From contig NW_025062475.1 in assembly GCF_000002995.4 (NCBI RefSeq), positions 12,184,687-12,248,686 of the forward strand: a stretch of 64,000 nucleotides of DNA, in the 5' to 3' direction. Positions 11,545 through 21,975 of the stretch are shown one piece after another. The notes beneath the pieces are model-generated. The model was not told the DNA's origin. It saw only the letters and a program-made list of their open reading frames with translations, and ran no database searches. Made by a program: the position numbers and the translations under genes. This DNA is from Brugia malayi. Lineage: Eukaryota; Nematoda; Chromadorea; Rhabditida; Onchocercidae. How positions within the stretch are numbered: the stretch's first letter is position 1; each line of letters begins with the position of its first letter.

Positions 11545-11615
11545 CGTAATTTAACTTTACATAACAACGCTGTGATCGCTCGCAAATGTAGCTCTTTTCG
11601 TCGCTAACTGTTCGT
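11545..11615 (-). pseudogene. NHR DNA-binding-domain exon 2, open-frame copy (71 nt)
   Basis: Acceptor TTATTTCAG and donor G|GTATGT enclose 71 nt encoding RTVSDEKSYICERSQRC and then YVKLNY, the start of the second zinc finger (C-x5-C). Entry phase 2 and exit phase 1 match exon 1 and exon 3. This copy keeps the reading frame, unlike the 72-nt copy at 17,600. It sits between the two chimeric exons, so it cannot join to a normal exon 3 and exon 4 on this strand. Confidence 0.65.
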
Positions 11616-12054
11616 CTGAAATAAACATTAATGCTCTGAATTTCTTCAGTATAATGAATATCAAATAATAAATTAGTATTATTTTCGAAAATGAAATTCT
11701 AAAATTAGACAGCAATTTAAAACTTAACAATATGTCATTGAAAATGAAATGATACAAAAGTCTAGCACTAGGCATAGTAATTTCATCTTCCTGCATACAA
11801 TGTTAATTTAAAAAAATGAATAAGACAAAGTATAAGAAAAATAAAATATTAAGCTAAATTTTAAAAACATTAAGTATTTATAACTGATACAATCAAATAT
11901 TTTGAACAAAAAAAATCAAAATTGGATATGAAATCAAAAAATTGATATTATGAAATATGGCGAATAAAAAAAAAATTGAATTGTTTAGAAAAATTGGATA
12001 AAATAATAATATTTTGCTAAATTATTTTTAGCAAAAAAAAAAAAATAAGTTAAC

Positions 12055-12300
12055 CTGAAAAATGCAGCACATGCAGCGCATGTTTTTGCTCCAAAATGCG
12101 ATCCGTTTGAAACAGCATCAAGACAAACCTGACATAGTTGTTCTCCGGTTGTTTTCTTTGTTATAACTGAAGAAATTGTCCGTGGTGCAGATTGTTGTGG
12201 TATGGAAGGAGTTGATAGTGTATTAGATGTGCCAGCAATACAACAATATGAAGACATCGTTTCATGCGACAACTACGGCATATCTTTCGATAGCCAGTGG
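12055..12300 (-). pseudogene. Chimeric NHR exon (exon-3 head joined to exon-1 tail), copy 1
   Basis: Same structure and length (246 nt) as 11,103-11,348. Read from MSHETMSS in the exon-1 frame, it is open through the first zinc finger and past the donor. Upstream on the minus strand, the intron from exon 1 (12,423) is shortened and lacks exon 2 altogether, jumping straight to the exon-3-type acceptor. Confidence 0.65.
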
Positions 12301-12422
12301 CTGAAATTTCAATATAAATAGGATAATTGAAATTTGGAAATATACGGTTGTCATATGCTTATATCTTGAAATGCTTCAAAAAAAATTACTTGGAAAATTA
12401 TGAGCAGAAAAAATAAGTTAAC

Positions 12423-12620
12423 CTGAAAAATGCAGCACATGCAGCGCATGTTTTAGCTCCAAAATGCGATCCGTTTGAAACAGCATCAAGACAAACCTGA
12501 CATAGTTGTTCTCCGGTCGTTTTCTTTGTTGTAATTGAAGAAATTGTCCGTGGTGCAGATTGTTGTTGTATGGAAGGAGTTGATAGTATATTAGATGTGT
12601 CAAATGATAGTAGCGAATAG
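12423..12620 (-). pseudogene. NHR DNA-binding-domain exon 1, right arm
   Basis: Mirror of the left-arm exon 1 (198 nt), same acceptor and donor, first zinc finger intact. The following minus-strand intron is only ~120 bp and misses exon 2, so splicing would join exon 1 to the chimeric exon out of frame. Confidence 0.65.
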
Positions 12621-12834
12621 CTGAAAACTTAATTAAAATTGAAATTTGAAATTGTTTGAAAAAAAATTTGAAATAAAAAAAAATGAGAAATTTTAATTTG
12701 AAATGATATGAAAAATTACCAGAGAGCAAACGAACGTTTTGGGATTACGACTACTTATTTAAGTGTGAATTTTTTTTCTTAAGATTGTAGGTGGATTGTT
12801 ATTGTAATCATATATGGATTGTTATTGTAATCAA

Positions 12835-14262
12835 AAAGTACGAAAAAAGTGGAACCGAATTTAGAGTATAACAAAATTCAAATTTAAGCACTTAAGCTTT
12901 CATGCATTTCCCAACCAAATGTTCTTACGCTTTTAATAATTAACAGAGTGCAAGTTTAATAACTGATAACTTAAAAATGAAAAAAAATTTGCTGCTACAA
13001 ACCAACTTGAAAAAAATTAATGGAAAGTAATAAAAAAATGCTCCGACCCGTTGATGACTCAAAATGAGGATATATAGCTATATATGAGACTGTTTGTGTG
13101 TGCAACGCCTTCTGCGCCTTTGGCTGTGTGCGCACGTAGACAAAGAAAGTCTTTTATTTCAATAAGGTTAGGACGGAAATGAGCAAAAGGGGGCGGATGG
13201 GCATTTTAAAAAAACTGTATAAACCCTAAGAGTGTATAGTGCTAATCAATGGTTGAGTGAATTGGGGCGTTGGACTGTGTGCATATGAGTGAGAAGGAAC
13301 GAACGGGTGAGCAGAGACATCTGCAGAAATCGTACAGTACAGACACTCCGTTCGCCTTCAATGAGGGTAGGACGGAAATGAGCAAAATGGGGCGGGTGGG
13401 AGCACACATTCGCCTTCATCACTACAAAAAAAAATATAAGAGAAATACACTAAAATAATTGGAATAACTAATGAAGGCGTAAGATTTTATAAAACATTAC
13501 GCTTAACGGACAGAAGTATAAAAAACCATAAAATAATAATAAGCCTAACAAGAAAGTCTAATTAGTGGTTCATTATGACATGAGATATACCTAAAGCATC
13601 TCCACCTAACTGTTAGTTCTGCATTTAACTGTTAAGTACAACAGATACTGAAAATTTAACATAAAGATGAGAAATGGACTAACTTGGGTATTCCTTCTTC
13701 TCGAGGTCTTGCTTGATGATTTCATTGCCCATTACGTCGAACAGGAAACAGATGAAATATCTCCAACAACACTAAATAAGTTATTAAGTTATCACCAACG
13801 AAATACGCAACAAATTTGTGCAGCAATACAACAAAACATAGAACTTTGCCAAAAACCGTTCCACAAAGCATCCAATTAGCTAATGAAAAAAAAAAAAAAA
13901 ATACAAAAAAAGTGAAACCGAATTTAAAGTATAACAAAATTCAAATTTAAGCACATAAGCTTTCATGCATTTCCCAACCAAATGTTCTTACGCTTTTAAT
14001 AATTAACAGAGTGCAAGTTTAATAACTGATAACTTAAAAATGAAAAAAAATTTGCTCCTACAAACCAACTTGAAAAAAATTAATGGAAAGTAATAAAAAA
14101 ATGCTCCGACCCGTTGATGACTCAAAATGAGGATATATAGCTATATATGAGACTGTTTGTGTGTGCAACGCCTTCTGCGCCTTTGGCTGTGTGCGCACGT
14201 AGACAAAGAAAGTCTTTTGTTTCAATAAAGTTAGGACGGAAATGAGCAAAAGGGGGCGGGTG
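12835..14262. mobile_element. LTR-like direct repeats, mirror copy (right arm)
   Basis: Reverse complement of the left-arm element: repeats at about 12,835-13,205 and 13,895-14,262. It lies between the NHR exon 1 at 12,423-12,620 and the mirrored 340-bp array. Confidence 0.4.
13667..13879 (+). CDS. Hypothetical 70-aa open frame within the repeat
   Basis: A 70-residue open frame starting MRNGLTWVFLLLEVLLDDFI, with a hydrophobic start and a Gln/Asn/Thr-rich remainder. An identical copy is on the minus strand of the left arm at 9,076-9,288. It is the only non-low-complexity open frame between the LTR-like repeats. It could be a relic of an element's protein or chance; no domain is recognised. 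A poly-Phe open frame on the opposite strand is its shadow. Confidence 0.2.
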   Translation: MRNGLTWVFLLLEVLLDDFIAHYVEQETDEISPTTLNKLLSYHQRNTQQICAAIQQNIELCQKPFHKASN

Positions 14263-14474
14263 GGCGCACACAGCGGCTAGGCACACACATTCGCCTTCAT
14301 CAATACAAAATATATATATATATATAATTACACTAAAAAAACTGCATTAATCAATGTTAATCAAGCCATTATAGCTAAACTTTGTTTTCATCTTACTTCT
14401 ATTTGTGCCTTAATTTAATTCCCATTCGTCCAAAAAACAATACCATATACAAGCGGAATGTCAAAACATTTCAT

Positions 14475-16300
14475 TCATCATTGAAATTTTGCTTTAAAGT
14501 TGCATAAAATGTCAAAAAACCTTAACAAAATGTAACCAGATCAAGTATAATGCAAATAAAAGTAATCAGTTAAGTTCAAAATATATTTATTTTAAAATGA
14601 ATAATATTTTTCTAACATCTTTGACACTTAATTAAAACAGAATTTAGAAAAATTAAAACATTTTTTAATATTTAATTTATAAAAGCTTTTAAAAATTGTC
14701 GAAATTTCTTAGATATCCGTACTAGAACTGTAATTAAAATTAAAATAAAAATTAAATTTGAAATAAAAATTAATTTTAATTGTAAGAATGAATTAAACCG
14801 TGACAAATTTAAAATTTAATTAATTTTGAATGTCAGATATTGATTAAAACTTAATTTTTAAAGTTTATTTTATTATTTTGAGTTGTCAAACGTAAATGCC
14901 AGCACCTGTGCAATGCATATAAATTAATCAGTTAAGCTCAAAATATCTATTTTCTTTTGTATGAATTGATTTTTTTTAATATTTTAATATTTAATTAAAA
15001 TGAAATTTGACAATAATGGGATTTATTTCGTAGTTTAATATGCAAAAACTTTTAAAAATTATGCGATTTTCATAATAACCACTATTAAAATTTGAAATGA
15101 AAATTAATTTTAAATATAAGAATGAATTAAAACTGTGACTAATTAAATATTTTTTTGATTTTCGGTACTCAAACATTTATCAAAACTTAATAATTTAAGT
15201 TTATTCTATTATTTATGCTGATCAGATGAGAAGAATGTATGTGACCAGTACCCATGCAATGCATACAAATTAATCAATTAAGTCGAAAATATCTGTTGTT
15301 TCTAATGAATTGCTATTCCTAAAAAGTTTTAGCACTTAATTAAAAGAAAATTTGATAGAACTAGGATTTGATTCCCAGTTTAATATGCAAAAACTCATAG
15401 AAATTGTAGGTTTTTCATCAAAATCAATATTTAAATTTCAAATAAAAGTTAATTTAAACCGTAAAACTACAAATAATTAAAAATTTTATCAATTACGCTA
15501 CTGAAATATCATTCAATACTTATTTATTAAAGTTTATTTTATTATTTAATGATGTCAATTAACCACAATGTATGTGACACTTTCCACACTATGCATATGA
15601 AATAATCAACTAAGTTCTATTTTTTAATTTTTTTTAATGAATTGCTATTCTTTAAAAGTCTTTACACTTAAAAAAAAATGGAATTTGACAATACTGGGAT
15701 TTATCTGACAGTTTAATACACGAAAATTTTTAAAAAATATACGATTTTCATAAAAACCAATATTTAAATTTTGTTTTTTTTAAAAAATCTTACAAATTAT
15801 AAGATTTTTTGTATATTAAACTGAGAAATAAGTTCTAATAATATTAAATTTTATTTTAATTAAATGCTAATACTATTCAAAAATATTAATTCAATAAAAA
15901 AAATAGATATTTTCAACTTTATTGATTATTTTGTATGCATTTTTTGGGGGATGGCCATGTTCGATTTGGTCACTTCACAGTAATAATAATAAAATAAACT
16001 TTAAGAAAATACAAATTCATTTTATAATTGAAATTATTTTTTAATAAAAATTTAAATTTTATTTATTTATTTTTTTTTTTTGAAAGTCCTACAAATTGTA
16101 AGATTTTTTGTATATCAAACTAGAAAATAAGTCCTAATAATGTTAAATTTTATCTTAATTAGGAGTGAAAACTATTTTAAAATATCTATTCATTTAAAAA
16201 AATAGTTATTTTCAACTTCATTGATTATTTTGTAAGCATTTTTTGGGTGATGGTCATATTCAGTTTGGTCACTTCACAGCAGTAATATTACTCCTACTGT
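14475..16300. repeat. ~340-bp tandem repeat family, right (mirror) array
   Basis: Reverse-complement copy of the left array, unit for unit, carried in the right palindrome arm. Its outermost unit ends at the palindrome border near 16,288, so the duplication or inversion breakpoint falls inside a repeat unit. Confidence 0.75.
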
Positions 16301-16966
16301 TCCAACACCGCAACCGTAGAAGCCAACCCATAACTATTACTATTATTATAATTTGTTATTATATACGACGAAAGTATTTTTTTATTTCAATTTTGCTTGT
16401 AAAATATTTAACATTTTAACAGAAACAAATTTTAATTGCTTTGTGTCTATGCTAATATTTTGGTAAATCAATTCAATTAATTCAAACAAAATTTTATACC
16501 AGACAAACATCTTCCGATCTCAAACATCTCATCCACAGTATCCGTTCAATTTTAATTTTTCAATCAGCATCTTTTACAGTATTCTTTCGGCTATCGTATC
16601 ATCTCCATTAGATATTTTCAAGTGCTAGTACAATCATGTTACATTAGGTAGGTTTCCTTCGTGCATATCTGCTACTTTCAGTCGAATTACAACATAAAAC
16701 TGCTTCATTAAGATTGCTATTCAATAAAACACAAATTTTAATCGTAAATACATAGATATGTACAATAACAATCCATCTACAATCTTAAAAAAAAAAAAAT
16801 TCACACCTAAGTAAGTAATCGTAATCACAAAATGTTCGTTTGCTCTCTGGTAATTCATCATATCATTTCAAATTAAAATTTCTCATTTCTTTTTTTAATT
16901 TCAAGTTTTTTCTATTTTTGTTTCAATTTATCTCTTAAATATTTTCAATTTTAATTAAGTCTTCAG
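16289..16966 (+). other. Unique sequence before the 17-kb NHR copy
   Basis: Follows the end of the palindrome. Positions about 16,756-16,966 repeat the sequence that precedes exon 1 in both arms (ACAATAACAATCCATC, then GTTCGTTTGCTCTCTG|GTAATT). A small upstream leader exon ending at that GTAATT donor is possible, but no ATG-containing frame joins exon 1 in phase. I see no supported coding exon here. Confidence 0.4.
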
Positions 16967-18499
16967 CTATTCACTACTATCATTTGACACATCTAATATA
17001 CTATCAACTCCTTCCATACCACAACAATCTGCACCACGGACAATTTCTTCAATTATAACAAAGAAAACGACCGGAGAACAACTATGTCAGGTTTGTCTTG
17101 ATGCTGTTTCAAACGGATCGCATTTTGGAGCAAAAACATGCGCTGCATGTGCTGCATTTTTCAGGTTAACTTATTTTTTTTTTTTGCTAAAAATAATTTA
17201 GCAAAATATTATTATTTTATCCAATTTTTCTAAACAATTCGATTTTTTTTATTCGCCATATTTCATAATATCAATTTTTTGATTTCATATCCAATTTTGA
17301 TTTTTTTGTTCAAAATATTTGATTGTATCAGTTATAAATACTTAATGTTTTTAAAATTTAGCTTAATATTTTATTTTTCTTATACTTTGTCTTATTCATT
17401 TTTTTTAATTAGCATTGCATGCAGGAAGATGAAATTACTATGCCTAGTGCTAGACTTTTGTATCATTTCATTTTCAATGACATATTCTCAATTTTTAAAT
17501 TGCTATCTAATTTTAGGGTTTCATTTTTGAAAATAATACTAATTTATTATTTGATATTCATTATACTGAAGAAATTCAGAGCATTAATGTTTATTTCAGA
17601 CGAACAGTTAGCGACGAAAAGAGCTACATTTGCGAGCGATCACAGCGTTGTTATGTAAAGTTTTAATTACGGTATGTACGATGAGAATGATGGTGAGGAT
17701 GATAATGTTTAATCATTACGACATATTTTTAGAATAATATTGTTAAAAAAATTTTTTAATCAGATCATAATTTTCCAAGTAATTTTTTTTGAAGCATTTC
17801 AAGATATAAGCATATGACAACCGTATATTTCCAAATTTCAATTATCCTATTTATATTGAAATTTCAGCCACTGGCTATCGAAAGATATGCCGTAGTTGTC
17901 GCATGAAACGAACTCTTCATATTGGCATGCTTCCAGAAAGTAAGCAACTTTGTAAATAATTCAAATTTTTATATAATCTTTTAATTTGTCAATAATCCAA
18001 AAATCATTACATTATTACCGCAGTTTTCGTGATAAAAGAAAAAAAAGTAAACAAATGGCTATCAAAAACCGGTAAAAGAACTTTTGTTGTTGACAGACTA
18101 AAAAAGTTAACAAATATCTAAATAATAATCAAAAAAAAAGGTAGTTAAGAAAGGTAGTTATCTAGTAGCGAAAATCTCTAACTATTCGTTTGAATATGTC
18201 ATTCTTGTATAATGTTGATTTAAATCATCATAAATTAAAGATTGAATTTTTGAAAAGAAAATTTTTATACTTTTTATGTCACTCCCTATTTCATGTCTTT
18301 GTTCCTCCCTCCATCGTTCTCTTCCTCCGCTCATACTAAAAGTATGTTTCGATCTGATTACCTAAATTATTTCAGGCTAAGTTTAGTTGTAATTTAGGAA
18401 CAATTACGTTCGCTTAACTTTATTTATTTTTTTTTTTTTTTTCTGCTTTCAGATGTACAAAATAAAGGACAAAGGAAAGAATACAATAAAATCGAATAA
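16967..18499 (+). pseudogene. Nematode nuclear hormone receptor, DNA-binding domain only, frameshifted
   Basis: Four collinear exons: 16967-17164, 17600-17671, 17868-17939, 18453-18499. Exon 1 encodes the first zinc finger (CQVC...CAACAAFF), exon 2 RTVSDEKSYICERSQRC, exon 3 TGYRKICRSCRMKRTLHIGM, exon 4 NVQNKGQRKEYNKIE then TAA. An AATAAA signal follows at 18,586. Exons 1, 3 and 4 are in phase with one another through a 71-nt exon 2. Here exon 2 has 72 nt (GTAAAGTTTTAATTACG instead of GTAAAGTTAAATTACG), creating a stop inside the second finger. No ligand-binding domain is encoded: the stop comes 15 residues after the DNA-binding domain. The upstream start codon is not identified. A sequencing indel could also explain the frameshift. 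Confidence 0.65.
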
Positions 18500-19134
18500 T
18501 GTTATCATCAGTTTGTTCTACATTTACCATAATTTTAACAAGATATGTTACAAATTATCCAGTGATATATTACTCTGATAACTGAAATAAAATAGTATTT
18601 TTTTTTTTTTGAAATAAATATAATATTTTTAGGTTTCTATGTCAATTATAATTTATTGTCTAAATTTTGAATTTTATTCTCTTTCTATGATATAATAATT
18701 AAGATAAAGTAATTTCATTTAAAGTTTTTCAAATGTGTTAAATATCAATAAAATTACTCTAATGGTTAATTTTTTTGATAAATAGTTTTTTGTTGCGATT
18801 TCAAAGGAAAAAAAGAAAACAAAAGGAGATTCACAATAGAAGTTTCAATAAATTTCTTAACTTTATCTATTTCTGGTAATTTTTTTCCATTTTTCCTTGA
18901 ATATTTGCAATATTTGCTAGTGGAAAACACTAATATTTATTCATTTTTAACAAAAAGCGTTTCCTTAGAAAAGAAAAGAGGAAAATAATAAAAACAAAAT
19001 TATTTTTATAAGAAATAAAATTCTTTGTGCGGTAATTTTTATTATTATTATTATTATTATACATATAAATCCACGATAATTTATTAACTAGGAAAAAAAA
19101 AACTCCTTGATATTCACTCATAACTTCTTAGCTT
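18500..19134. other. Intergenic AT-rich sequence
   Basis: Contains the likely polyadenylation site of the NHR copy and simple repeats such as (ATT)n near 19,038-19,060. No gene is supported. Confidence 0.5.
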
Positions 19135-19512
19135 TCATTTTTTACTATGTTTACTTTGATAATCATGAATGGCGGCTGTTATAGTGTCTTCAGCAAGCAC
19201 TGAGCAGTGTACCTTCACTGGGGGCAAACATAACTCTTCCGTTATTTGGGTGTTCGTTATCTCTGTTGCATCTTCAATAGTTTTGCCTTTGATCATTTCT
19301 GTTAATAAAAAGCTTGAGGCAATAGCAGAACCACAACTGAAAGTTTTAAATTTTGCATTTTCAATAACATCTTTGTCATCGACCTTTATCTGCAATTTCA
19401 TCACATCACCGCATAATAGTGCATCAATCAAACCGGTGCCAACACTCGGATCATTTTTGTCCAAAGAACCAACATTTCTTGGATTTTCATAATGGTTCTC
19501 ATTATAACTCAT
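19135..19512 (-). CDS. iscU: Wolbachia-type IscU iron-sulfur scaffold, open frame in nuclear DNA
   Basis: Open frame of 125 residues, intronless, matching the bacterial/mitochondrial IscU family over its whole length. IscU assembles [2Fe-2S] clusters and hands them over via HscA. Visible: HYENPRNVGSLDKNDPSVGT, the three ligand cysteines (Cys34, Cys60, Cys103) and the LPPVK chaperone motif (96-100). There is no mitochondrial presequence. The style (KGKTIEDATEI, IHDYQSKHSKK) is Rickettsiales-like rather than animal ISCU. Oddities: the usual GAPACGD is DALLCGD here, FGCGS is FSCGS, and a few residues seem lost after MSYN. With decayed ftsY and pstS next door, this is best read as a Wolbachia-to-nucleus transfer that is decaying slowly or has been retained. 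Expression is unknown. Confidence 0.7.
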   Translation of the reverse strand: MSYNENHYENPRNVGSLDKNDPSVGTGLIDALLCGDVMKLQIKVDDKDVIENAKFKTFSCGSAIASSFLLTEMIKGKTIEDATEITNTQITEELCLPPVKVHCSVLAEDTITAAIHDYQSKHSKK

Positions 19513-19634
19513 AAGATTAACCTATAAATCACCTGCATTTTAATTTAAAAATGCGCATAAAACATTGTATTTAACTTTACAAATACACGTAGTGCATATC
19601 ATTCTTTATATTGTAATTTCAAAAGGTGCATTTT

Positions 19635-20533
19635 CTTGAGTTTGTTTAGTAATCTTTATAGAGGCTTATTAAAAACTTCTCGCTTCAGTGGTGGAGTGAA
19701 AAGTACTTTTTCTCGGAAAAAAAAAGTTAGATCAATCGCTTTTGAATGAATTAAAGAAATTACTCATTAGCATGGATATTGGTCATAAAACTTCCAAAGT
19801 TCGCAAGCATCAAATTTGATACAGAAGTTGAGCATAATATTATCATGACACAGCAGCTAATGAACGAAATAGAAGCGATATTAAACCCTGTTATGCAACC
19901 ACTAATTTTAAATAAAAAACCACGTATAGTAATGGTGGTATGTGGAGTAATGATGATAAAATCACAACTATAAGTAACGCTTACGTATGAATATAAGAAT
20001 ATGGGATAATCCGTCATGCTCGTTACGTAGGACACGTCTAGGGCTGCTAATAGTGAACGGCTAAACATGTAGGCAGGAGATTCTGATTGCTTTATTGTTA
20101 CTTGAGAATACGGTAACGATTCTGCAAGTGTGACGTATAGAGCTGTAAGTCAAGCTATAAAAGCATAGATGTTGTTCTGATTGATAGAGTAGGCAGGCTA
20201 CAAAGTAATGTTAATGTTATGGAGGACTTATCAAAGATATATAGAACGATAAAGAAACTGGATGGCATTGTTCCTCATGATGTTATTTTGGTTCTTGATG
20301 CGAATACCGCTCAAAATGCTTATAGCTAATTAGAGGCATTTAGTAAAATGGTTAGTTAGTGCCACAGGATTAATTATTATAACAAAGCTAGATGGTACTG
20401 CTAAGGGAGGAGTGGTGATTGGACTTGCAGAAACTTATAAAGTTACACGCTATAGGAACTGGTGAAAGGATAGAGGACTTGAGAGAGTTCACTAATTAAA
20501 GAATTTGCTAAAGCGCTATTTCGCTGTTATTAA
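19635..20533 (+). pseudogene. ftsY: Wolbachia-type ftsY (SRP receptor GTPase) remnant
   Basis: FtsY is the bacterial signal-recognition-particle receptor GTPase, and its line can be followed across frames through the whole block. It starts GLLKTSRFSGGVKSTFSRKK, continues with LLISMDIGHKTS, then NEIEAILNPVMQPLILNKKP (an NG-domain lead-in). A mutated P-loop region follows, then SASVTYRAVSQA, KLDGTAKGGVVIGLAETYK and KEFAKALF near the end. At least half a dozen frameshifts and stops interrupt it, including one after an A-run near 19,722 and a stop just after the P-loop region. It cannot make a working GTPase. No introns are seen, consistent with bacterial origin and nuclear decay. Confidence 0.82.
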
Positions 20534-20908
20534 GGATCTTATTTAATTATGTGGCCAAGTTTAATTATTTTGATATCGTGAGAAAAGTAATTGCCATTTT
20601 GAAGCATAATTGCTTTTTTAATTTTTTTTTTTTTTTTTTTTTTTTGCTTCTTTAGCCTCAGATCAGCATATGAGATATATATAATCTTACCTAAAAGTGG
20701 AATTTCATGTGCATATTATTGAAGAAGTTGGCAGCGATAAACTTACTATGTTTTAAATAAGAGAGAGATCAACCGATGGTTGTTATATTTTCAATCCTCA
20801 TACAATGTTCAGACACACTTCTTTTTTATGCAGAGACATTTTGCAACAAGCATTTAGCACTGCAATCATAATAGTCAATAGGTTGATATTTCATCTACTT
20901 GTTAACAA
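20534..20908. other. Spacer between ftsY and pstS remnants
   Basis: AT-rich, with a ~28-bp T run near 20,618-20,645. No recognisable coding sequence. It may still be bacterial spacer, since it lies between two Wolbachia-type genes, but nothing in it proves this. Confidence 0.4.
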
Positions 20909-21975
20909 TTAAACTTCCATTAAAATCGGTCTGGAATCCTCAATTCCTACAAATACAGCACTGTCAGCAACTTTCTTTATGTCTTCTTCATTCAAAAGTG
21001 GAATCGAAACGAGCCTAGATCGGATCCACCTTCAGTACTGATTGAATCTATAACTTCTTTAATGAATTCTCTTAGTCCATCAACGGTATTTAAGTGTTCT
21101 CTCTTTATGTAAAGGTATAGAGGCCTTACTAATATATATTTCTCCGATGATATATTTTCATAATTTGGCTCAATTTCTGTAACCATACTCCCTTTTATCT
21201 TATCTTGGTTCCTTATTAAAAAGCTGAAACCAAATATTTCTGAGGCATTCTTGTTATTTTTCAATTTTTGTATTGCTATGTTCTCATTAATTCCAACTTC
21301 TGTATACCTTGCATCATCTTTTATATTACTGAATGTTTTCTTTCTTTTTTTCTTTCTTCTGGATCCTCATAACTTTTTTTAAAAATTCTTGACTTCATGT
21401 ATGAGTATTGATCAATCAGTAACAAAATTAACCAAAGTTTCGTATGTGCCTGTATTCTGATGTGGATCACAAATTTCAATTCCCGTTTTTGGTAAGGTTT
21501 CATTTATATCAGATCAAAGTTTCTTGTTATTTTTTCTCTTGAGAATATGCGGATAAAGTTTCAAATAAATCCTTTTTAAAATCAAATTTATGGCTTTGAT
21601 CCGAATTTGCAACGACATTCCAGTACAGCTAATAATGATGACGTCTCTTTCTCTCTCTATTTCTGCCTCTTTTACAGGGCGAGATGAAGTAGCGATATCT
21701 AGCGCATTTTCTCGTATTCCTGAACAGAAAATTTTAAATTCCGGCCTGATTTCTATTGATTCTACAACCAGAGTCTTAAAAGAGAATATACAATTGAAGT
21801 CCTCGGCTATAAATGACATAAAAGGAAAAACGATTGAAGATCCAACAATTCTGACATATTTCCTTGCATCAGGATTTGACAGTCCCTTTAATTTACTTCT
21901 TGTAACTTCCATAGTGCATTTGTAATGTGCAAAATATGCTACTTGGCTATAATAGCATATTTTGCAAATAAACAA
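20909..21975 (-). pseudogene. pstS: Wolbachia-type pstS (phosphate-binding protein) remnant
   Basis: Periplasmic phosphate-binding component of the Pst ABC transporter. On the minus strand the N-terminal part reads RIVGSSIVFPFMSFIAEDFN (the PstS 'GSSTVFP' phosphate loop with Ile for Thr), then IATSSRPVKEAEIE. Later frames give KLKNNKNASEIFGFSFLIRN, YILVRPLYLYIKREHLNTVD and a terminal NEEDIKKVADSAVFVGIEDS followed by PILMEV and TAA. Two blocks are long and open (21,514-21,975; 20,992-21,264), separated by a stretch with stops and frameshifts near 21,300-21,510, plus another break near 20,990. It is less decayed than the neighbouring ftsY. The open frame on the opposite strand at 21,590-21,925 is a shadow. 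Confidence 0.8.

Larger units (their letters stand above)
12412..16288. repeat. Right arm of the ~9.6-kb inverted repeat
   Basis: Reverse complement of the left arm with the same internal order: NHR exon 1, LTR-like repeat, short open frame, second LTR-like repeat, then the ~340-bp tandem repeats. Homology ends near 16,288, beyond which unique sequence leads into the 17-kb NHR copy. The single-base differences between arms argue against a simple hairpin read artefact. Confidence 0.9.

Noticed and set aside
6665..16288. Palindrome as a simple sequencing hairpin artefact
   Set aside because: The arms differ at several single bases and more strongly at the outer end, and the centre contains extra rearranged exons; an artefact of one molecule should be a perfect mirror. 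Amplification chimerism is not fully excluded.
19169..19492. 107-aa open frame on the plus strand
   Set aside because: It is the antisense shadow of the iscU frame.
21590..21925. 111-aa open frame on the plus strand
   Set aside because: Antisense shadow of the pstS remnant, which has family motifs on the minus strand.
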